Origin: Viridothelium virens
Lineage: Eukaryota > Ascomycota > Dothideomycetes > Trypetheliales > Trypetheliaceae
Direction of reading: 5' to 3'
Length of the DNA stretch: 64,000 bases
Assembly: GCA_010094025.1 (NCBI GenBank)
Contig: ML991775.1
Span: forward strand, 62,001-126,000
The stretch's first letter is position 1. The number at the start of each line of letters is the position of its first letter. The position numbers and the translations under genes are program-made. Below, in pieces: positions 56,790-64,000 of this stretch. Under the pieces are notes generated by a model. It saw only the letters and a list, made by a program, of their open reading frames with translations. It searched no databases and had not been told where the DNA came from.

Positions 56790-57963
56790 ATGGATCGACC
56801 CATCGTCCGTCTTGCCCCTCTTTTACGACCTCACCGCTCACCCTTTCGCCCAGCCCTCCTCCCCTCCCGCCGCTCCTCCTCCCTATCCCACCTCTCCACC
56901 GAGCTCCCCGCCCGCCGCCTCCCAATCCTCTACGACTACCTCTCCCCCGTCCCAACCCACCTCCTCAACACCACCCTCGCCGACTTCCTCCCTCCATCCT
57001 TCTCAACACACTACCTCCCTTCCCCGTCCCCCTCTCCCTCCTTCCAATCTCTTCCCCCCCTCCCCACCATCACGCCCGACCCCACCCTCCTCCCCCCAGC
57101 CTACCACCTCATACACTTCCCCCCACCCATTCCTCTCCCCCTCCTCCTCCCCGACGGCACTGATCCCCTCCAATCCCCCGGCCCGCCGTTCCATCGCCGC
57201 ATGTGGGCCGGCGGCTCGCTCTCATTCAACCTCGCACATTCGCCTCCAGGGACGCTGGAGCTACGGGGCCAGCGGGCGGCGTGTGTGGAGCGGATTATAG
57301 ATGTTGGGGTGAAGGGGAGGGAGGGGGAGGAGAAGGTGTTTGTGGGGATTGAGCGGAGGGTGGGGGAGGTGGGGGAGGCGGAGACGGAGGAGGGGGTGAG
57401 GAGGAGGTTGGTGGAAGAAGGGGAGAAGAACGTGGCGTGCGTGGAGAGGAGGAATATTGTGTTTATGAGGGAAGGAGAGCTGGAGAAGAAGGCGGGGGAG
57501 AAGAAGATTCTGAAGGGTGGGTTCTATATGGCGGTGCTATGTTTGAGGAGGTTTTGTGCTGATCCTTATTTTTACAGCGTCGCATCCTCCGACGTTCTCT
57601 CACACACTCACGCCGTCGCCGTTTCTCCTCTTTCGGTATTCGGCGCTGACTTTCAATGCTCACTCCATACACCTTGATTCGCATTATTGCCGTACGGTGG
57701 AACAACATCGAAATCTACTAGTACATGGACCATTATCGTTTACGCTCATGGTCACCATGTTGAATCTCCACCTCAAGGCACAAGGGTCCGCCCAGATAAA
57801 GGAAATCGAGTATAGAAATCTCGCGCCGCTTTACGCCACGGAAGAGATGAAGGTATGTGGGCGTGAGATAGAAGACAATGGAAAAGAAGGAAGAAAGTTC
57901 GAATTATGGGTCGAAGGTGTAGAAGGTGGAATGAGCGTGAGAGGTGTCGCTAAGGTCGTATGA
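56790..57963 (+). CDS. HTD2: mitochondrial 3-hydroxyacyl-thioester dehydratase HTD2-like, two exons
   Basis: Predicted protein of 370 residues from exons 56790-57516 and 57578-57963, with a 61-base phase-1 intron (GTGGGT donor). It is a hot-dog-fold dehydratase of mitochondrial type II fatty-acid synthesis, which makes the octanoyl precursor of lipoate. The N-terminus (MDRPIVRLAPLLRPHRSPFR) is Arg-rich and lacks acid residues, as expected for mitochondrial import. Conserved pieces: PAYHLIHFPPPIPLPLLLPD, PGPPFHRRMWAGGSLSF, then after the intron FRYSALTFNAHSIHLDSHYC, the catalytic hot-dog segment, and LLVHGPLSFTLM. Exon 1 is extremely Ser/Pro-rich at first, then Glu/Gly/Arg-rich, giving a strong pyrimidine-to-purine switch in the DNA near 57230. 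Confidence 0.92.
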
Positions 57964-58087
57964 TGATTGCGAAGAAGTTCGTATTTACATCCTGCCAGAA
58001 GCGAGTACAAGCCTTCTTTGTATATCTTCATAAGCTCTACGTGAGAAGACTACAGCTAGAAAATTCTACTTGGAGGAGCGTTGAGTT

Positions 58088-59159
58088 TTAAGGATTGGTC
58101 GGCCTTTCTACAACTTCCATCCCTTCTTCCTTAACCTCCCAACTACCAAGACAGCGCCATGAGCTTGCCACCTTGTCCAAGTCCCGCAGCGCAGCGTCGA
58201 TGGCACCCTTTCCCTCTTTTTTATCCGAAGTCGTGCCAAGAACCTCTACAAAGAATATATAGTGCCAAGCCGCCATTCCACTTGGTCTGGAGCTAATGCT
58301 CGTCAAATTCAATCCATATTTTCCAAATACACCCAGGGAGTCTGCCAAAGCGCCAGGAGAAGTATGTGCAACGGTAAACGATACCAATGTTTTGAAAACG
58401 GCTGCATTTGGGATATGAGCAAGGGCCTTGGTGTCAAGATTTGTATCGTCGCTGTCGCTATGCCGCAGAATTAGAAAACGTGTGCGATTTCCTCGCTCAT
58501 CTTCAATGCCTCGCGCCAGGATGTCGAGGCTATAAACTTTGGCAGCGAGTTCGCAAGCAATTGCTGCCTCTTCGCCCTCCGCATTGGAATCTATTGAAAC
58601 TATGTCTGCAGCTCTGGATGTTGAGGAGCAGTCCTGGCGCTCTGTCTGACGGAGGTAGGTCGAGAGGAAAGCGTTGCACTGTCCCCACGCCTGTGGATGG
58701 GAATAAAGTTTTCGAACGTGCGAGATATTGTGTAATGGTTTTGTAAGGGGCTTCTTGGGCAATGGTATGTAAGCTGTGGGTGTTGTAGTCCCAGAAGTAG
58801 ACGGAGAGCTGGTAGAAGACCTGAGGGTTGCCAGATTGCCATCCACGGGAGCGCTCCTAATGCGCCCAAGTAGACAATGATGAACATCGACAAAGGCTTC
58901 ACCACAGACTTTGATGTCAGGAAAGCGTCGATGTCGGTCAGCAAACAAGTCAAGAGTGAAAAAGACCGGTCCATTAGTGGAATTCTCAAAGGGCACTACG
59001 CCGATAGCTGAAGTGCGGGCTTGGACGGCAATAAACACATCTTCGATTGAGGTCTGGGGAAGCAGCGAGCAATTTGGGAAATTCTCGATTGCAGCCTATT
59101 CTGTAGATTTAGCCACATCCTGTCTGTGCCTTAGGGAATGGCGATTCTTGGTGTGTAAA
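58088..59159 (-). CDS. PHA2: prephenate dehydratase, 5' end uncertain
   Basis: The main exon runs from 59095 to the stop at 58088: AAIENFPNCSLLPQTSIEDV, then AIGVVPFENSTNGPVFFTLD, HPQAWGQC, the catalytic Thr-Arg-Phe in GNRTRFLIL, and a C-terminal ACT domain (SFTVAHTSPGALADSLGVFG, ISSRPSG) that binds phenylalanine for feedback control. The enzyme turns prephenate into phenylpyruvate. The 5' part is a problem: the family needs a YLGP...THQAA start, and an FTHQ piece lies at 59159-59148 in the right phase and one normal intron length (52 bases, 59147-59096) away, but the base pair at the expected donor reads GA instead of GT. A possible first exon is MSYIWKIEVPFRVA from 59269. No complete N-terminus can be drawn with canonical splice sites. 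Confidence 0.88.
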
Positions 59160-60042
59160 CTTGAGAGATACGAGTAAAGATGGTAATGCATCAGCTCGGC
59201 GAGAGAAAACACAGAGAAGCACACCTCCGCAACTCGGAACGGAACCTCAATCTTCCAAATGTAAGACATGAACAATATCAATTTATTCGATCAATTTGAA
59301 AAATGAAATCTGAAGGCCCTGGGGCAGCTCATAGGTCATCGCTCCCCAAGATCTACTCGCGCGGGAATGGCCTATTCTGACGCCCCAAGAACTTGGCCAA
59401 AAGAAAGGAACGCATTGGAGGATAATCTTGTCGATGTTGGAACGAAGTGATAATGTTAAAACAAAAGTCTTTCTAGCAAACACCAATCATACCTGATGGG
59501 TGTAAGAGGCTTTTGGCCCAAGATATGCCACGGTCTGAGATTCCGACATTTTGAGATCTCCAATTGTGCTTATTCAAGATAGATTGCCATTCTCGGAGGC
59601 CAGAAGCGAAGGCTACCTTTGGTAAGTAAGCATTCAGCTGTTTTCGGTAAATGTACACTATTAGCGAATGTAATGCAGAGTAGTCATCTGTTGAGGAATC
59701 AATATAGAGGCATAAAGGTAAGCAGAAAAAAAAAAGCGATATTGTCGCTCTTCCTAAAAAGATGTTTTAGCGTAGAACCAAACAAAAGCTAAAGAGGTTT
59801 AGCGCCCCATACAACCCGGTTCGCTTGTTTATCACCCGTCGTCAATATCAGAACCTTGTTTCATTAGTTATACTGATGGAGCCACGGGGGCGTGGGGGGC
59901 TCCTCCAGCTCAAGGGTGAGACAGGCCTCCCAATCACACCATATACTTTTCTGTCTCAATCCCAATGGGTGATCGAGCATTGTCAAGACTTTGGACAGGG
60001 ATCCTTCAATGGTCCACATGGGAAAGAGGATCAGCATCCTGA
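59160..60042. other. intergenic or 5' end of PHA2
   Basis: May contain the first exon of PHA2 (near 59269) and the promoters of PHA2 and the helicase gene. Two short minus-strand frames at 59283-59658 are not convincing. Confidence 0.4.
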
Positions 60043-62118
60043 ATGGCTGGCTCAAGAAACGGTCAATCATCAAGACCAAGGAAAAGGAGACGTCGTGACC
60101 CAAAGAAATCTCGGAAACAGCAGCTTTTGAAGTCCCAGCACGATGCCTCCCGATCAACTCATACGAGCTATAAGCCTCAATATTTAGTCTCTGCCAGCAA
60201 CCTAAAAGACCAATCAGTTCCAGAGCCATCAGAGAAACAGCGTATTCAAGAACAGTCCTGTCAACTGCCTCCGGAGCTTTGCGATTACGAAAGCAGAGTG
60301 CCTTCCTCAGGACAAAAGATACCTGCTAATTTGAAGTCTAAGCTATTTAACATGGAGGTGTTTAAGTTCGGAGCCGAAGCCCCCTCCCCACGCGACCTTT
60401 TCGAGAACACGGACACAAAGGGATTTGTGAAGCTCAAGACCAATTACAGGGGCCTGGATGAATTGACCTCATCAGAGCCATCTACAGAAACAGAATCCTC
60501 TTCGAGCGGTAGATCAGAATACTTTGATTCGTCAGATGATGAACTGGCAGAATGGCTCTGTGCAGATAATTCGGCGCAACAGCAGCAACTGCAGAAGCTA
60601 TCGACCGAGCCGCTACTTTGCAAGGAGCAACAAGAGTTGGTCGATGTTATATTGAGCGGAAGAAATGTTTTCTGCACGGGGTCTGCAGGGTGCGGCAAAT
60701 CGACGGTCTTGAAGGCTTTTCATAGGAAGTTGATTGAGAAAGGTGTGAAAGTACACGTCGTTGCGCCAACGGGAATTGCAGCGCTGAACGTGAACGGGAC
60801 AACACTATGGACCTATGCTGGATGGACTCCGAACAGTGTAAAGCAATCAATTGGAAAAATTGCTGCCGCAGGTCATGGCAAATTTGTCTGGAAAAGACTC
60901 AAGCATACCGATGTGTTAGTCGTTGATGAGATTAGCATGGTTGAAAATTTCCAATTTGAGCGCTTAAACCAACTGATGAAGGTGGCACGAGGTTCGGAAG
61001 AAGCTTTCGGTGGTGTCCAAGTCATCGTTACTGGCGATTTCTGTCAGCTTCCTCCTGTCAAGCCTTTCGAAACCTGCCTTAAATGTGGCCGGGACCTTAT
61101 TCCAAATAACGACAAGACCCAATTCACCTGCAAAATGCACGGCACCTTTTACGATGATGACAAGTGGGCGTTTCGAAGCCAAGCATCGGAGGAATGCGAC
61201 TTTCACCATGTCAATCTTTCCACGGTTCATCGTCAAAGTGACGAAGTCTTCATTAACATGCTTCAGCGATGTCGTCTCGGTGAGCCATTTACTCGCCAAG
61301 AACGAGATCTCCTACTCAATCACGAATGCAAAGTGGGAGGTGCTGTTCGGCTCTTTCCAACCCGCAGGGAGGTAAAGGAAATCAACGACCGCGAGTTCAA
61401 CAAGCTCAAGACACCTAATATTTCGTTCAACTGCCAAGACAAATTTGACTGGTAACAGGAGCACCCTCATCTCCGGTCCAAAGGAGAGGTTTCCGAGGAT
61501 GGATACTCATTGAAAGCACTAAAACAGCATCGCTACGATTCACATATCGATTTGAAAAAGGGCATGCTCGTCATACTGCTGGTGAACATAAATGTTTCGG
61601 AGGGGCTTGTCAACGGCAGTCAGGGTACCATCGTTGGGTTCAAAGAACACCACCCGGGTTTTTTGCCAAAGGCAAAAGATGACATGACACCTGGTGGTGA
61701 GCATGGGAGGAAACTAATGAGCGATTTTACGCGGGTGAGGGCTGCGAATATCGAGGCATTCGTAAAGCAAGCCAGGGTGCAAGAATGGCCCATCGTGCAA
61801 TTCAGGAATGGCGAGCAGAGAGTCATCAGTGCCGACTGCAGTGTTAACACTCTCGGCGACGAAGAACCAAGGTGTCTGCTTTCGAGGACGCAGATCCCAC
61901 TTTGTCCGGGCTGGGCAATGACAGTACATAAGAGTCAGGGCATGACGCTTGATCGTGTCATTGTGGATCTAAGTATGGCTTTCGAAGACGGCCAGATATA
62001 TGTCGCGCTTTCGCGCGCGAGAAGCTTGAATGGGCTGAAGGTACAAGGTTTGAAGGATTGGCATGGGAGAGGCGATCCACAGGTAAGGGCGCTTCTCAGG
62101 GAAAAGTTTGGACTTTGA
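60043..62118 (+). CDS. PIF1-like DNA helicase with one in-frame stop
   Basis: A 692-codon frame interrupted by a single TAA at 61453-61455, after NCQDKFDW and before QEHPHLRSKGEVSEDG. Helicase motifs lie on both sides: before it LCKEQQELVDVI (Q-like), GSAGCGKST (Walker A), VVAPTGIAALN (Ia), VLVVDEISM (Walker B), VIVTGDFCQLPPV (III) and NLSTVHRQSD (IV); after it KKGMLVILLVNINVSEGLVN, GWAMTVHKSQGMTLD (V) and IYVALSRARSL (VI). It is a superfamily 1B, 5'-3' DNA helicase. Between motifs III and IV it has a CLKCGRDLIP...CKMH insertion that could bind zinc, a feature of a fungal PIF1-like subgroup rather than the telomeric PIF1. The N-terminus is basic (RPRKRRRRDPKKSRK), probably nuclear targeting. 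A GTAACA covers the stop, but no acceptor restores the frame, so the stop is real in this sequence. Confidence 0.88.
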
Positions 62119-62624
62119 ATTCTGGATTCAACTGGTGTTACTTGGCGGCTTGAATGTTGACGTGCGCATTGGGCGGCAAGGCCTTGTGCCCTTTTCAAGA
62201 GATACCTATATACAGCTTTTTCTGGTGTTTTGCCGATTGGCATTGTCTTCGGTGCATTTTACAGGAAATGAGTCTAGACTCGTAGAACCCAATACAGGTA
62301 GATGTCGAAATATACTGCCTTCAAATCCAAATAAACTTGATACTGGTTTTTGGAAAGATCGAATGGTTCGTGAGGCAAACCAATCAGACGAATATCTACC
62401 TGACCTTCCAATATCCACTGTAATGCGGAGTTTCGAAGCTTCCGCCCGGAGGTCGTGTCTTCATCGCGTACCAACATCCCACCTTGCTTCCTTCATGCCT
62501 ACCTGCGCTCGTTCTCCCAAGTCTAGCCCTCGGACACACTTTGCCTCATAACATTGCGTCTGTCTGCCTATAGGGGTTCAATGCAGGAACTGATCTCAAC
62601 CCGTCAAGACCGCAAACGCAAGCC
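62119..62624. other. intergenic
   Basis: 3' side of the helicase gene and promoter of VPS45 on the same strand. The frame at 62108-62551 is not supported. Confidence 0.5.
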
Positions 62625-64000
62625 ATGGACATCGTTCAGACCGTCTCCGGCTACATCAGCAAGATGATAGCTGTTGGGGACGGTTCATCTACTTCTGGAG
62701 CGGCAAAAATGAAGATACTGTTACTGGACGCCGATACAGCAAGTCTTGAGATGTCGATTATGAGGCACACTGAAGCTAACAAGGACCTAGGTCTCCATAG
62801 TCTCTACCGCAACTACTCAGTCCGCCCTCCTAAACCATGAAGTGTACCTCACGGAGTACGAATATGGATGGGGATATTCCTTGCGAAGCATTTCTAACGT
62901 GTTCAGGGCAGTCGACTAGACAATGCGCAAAGAGAAAAGATGCGACATCTCCGGTGTCTCTGCTTCGTACGCCCGTCGTCAGACTCCATTCAGTTCCTCA
63001 TTGATGAGCTCCGAGAACCAAGATACGGCGAATATAACCTTTGTAAGGAGCTTCACAAAGTCTAACGAGTCGGCTCAATCGCTAATGACACAGACTTTAG
63101 CAATATAGTAAAGAAATCGTCGCTTGAGCGCTTAGCAGAAGCGGATGACCATGAAGTCGTGCGCGCCATCCTGGAATACTTTGCTGATTACCTCGTTATA
63201 AATCCAGACCTTATGTCTCTCGACCTCGGATATCCCAAGCAGCGAATATGGAGTAGCAGCCCAGATCAATGGAATGCGGACGCACTACAACGGACAACAG
63301 AAGGGGTCATAGCATTACTGTTGTCGCTAAAGAAGAAGCCCTTGATTCGGTATGCGAAGAATAGTCTCTTAGCAAAAAAGTTGGCAAGCGAAGTACGATA
63401 TCAGATGACACAGGAAGAACAACTCTTCGACTTCAGAAAGGCCGATACACCTCCTATATTGCTCATTGTGGATCGGAGAGAAGACCCGCTTACACCTTTA
63501 TTGACGCAGTGGACGTATCAAGCCATGGTGCATGAGATGCTTGGAATTGATAATGGCCGAGTAGATCTCAGTCATGTGCCAGACGTGAGACCAGAGCTGA
63601 AGGTCAGAAGTTTCCAGTCAAGATCTCATTGACTGCTGACTAAGACTGCCCAGGAAATTGTGCTATCTCAAGACCAGGACCCATTCTTCAAGAAAAACAT
63701 GTACCTCAACTTTGGCGATCTAGGCCAGAACGCAAAAGAGTATGTCGAGCAGTTTGCATCAAAGACGCAAAGCAACGCAAAGCTGGATTCGATTGCGGAT
63801 ATGAAACAATTCGTCGAAGAGTACCCCGAATTCCGACGACTGTCCGGCAATGTCACCAAGCACGTCACTCTAGTCACCGAACTCAGCCGCCGTGTCGAAC
63901 AAGACAACCTACTCGACGTAAGCGAACTCGAGCAATCCCTCGCCTGCAACGACAATCACTCCAACGACCTCAAGACCCTCCAAAAGCTCATCGCCAACCC
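62625..64000 (+). CDS. VPS45: Sec1/Munc18 protein VPS45, 5' part, runs off the window
   Basis: Exons 62625-62738, 62791-62855, 62912-63042, 63094-63602 and 63654 to the edge; introns 51-56 bases. About 389 residues are present of a family length near 570-600. VPS45 binds the syntaxin Tlg2/Pep12-type SNAREs and is needed for Golgi-to-endosome traffic. Typical segments: MDIVQTVSGYISKMIAVGDG, VSIVSTATTQSALLNHEVYL, REKMRHLRCLCFVRPS, FLIDELREPRYGEYNLYFSN, DFRKADTPPILLIVDRREDP and QWTYQAMVHEMLGIDNGRVD. The first intron has a GC donor (ACA then GCAAGT, intron 62739-62790, acceptor CCTAG), a rare but known class; all others use GT. All phases agree with the family alignment. The C-terminal third lies beyond the window. 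Confidence 0.96.

Overview
The window comes from a filamentous ascomycete (Pezizomycotina). Genes lie on both strands and are split by short introns, mostly 46-122 nt, with GTRNGT-type donors and CTRAY-type branch points. The families are typical of the group: Zn2Cys6 regulator, UMTA/LaeA-like methyltransferase, DUF6594, fungal-type N-terminal domain plus ankyrins, Myb_DNA-bind_8. I cannot fix the class. No rRNA, tRNA, CRISPR array or clear transposon was recognised. Exon models below were built by hand from splice signals and reading-frame phase; most close exactly in frame.

Layout. Positions 1-12000 are gene-poor: two lineage-specific genes, one O-methyltransferase, 3.3 kb with nothing convincing, then an interrupted low-complexity gene and an intact three-exon gene with a retropepsin-like fold. 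Positions 12100-23350 form an accessory block: a DUF6594 membrane protein, a P-loop sulfotransferase-like protein, a secreted arylsulfotransferase, an FAD phenol-type monooxygenase and a UMTA-type methyltransferase. Together with the O-methyltransferase at 4274 they look suited to modifying aromatic compounds, but this is inference.

Positions 24480-33400 hold a disordered protein, the MBOAT lysophospholipid acyltransferase ALE1 in a head-to-head pair with the spliceosomal cyclophilin CWC27, and two Myb-like genes in divergent orientation. Positions 34270-44200 look like a carbohydrate catabolic cluster: MFS sugar transporter, aldo-keto reductase, short-chain dehydrogenase, class II zinc aldolase, Zn2Cys6 regulator and a second short-chain dehydrogenase. 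This is the most promising candidate for an undescribed pathway. An ankyrin protein follows.

From 48970 to the right edge the window is mainly housekeeping: CorA metal transporter, SPC1, RBX1, a PNRC-motif protein, HTD2, prephenate dehydratase PHA2, a PIF1-like helicase and VPS45, which runs off the end.

Several host genes carry one isolated defect in an otherwise well-kept frame: in-frame stops in the Zn2Cys6 gene and the helicase, unusual splice boundaries in PHA2 and the aldolase, and a missing zinc-ligand cysteine. These may be consensus errors, recent decay (C-to-T at CpA would explain both stops), or RNA-level correction. RNA reads would decide.
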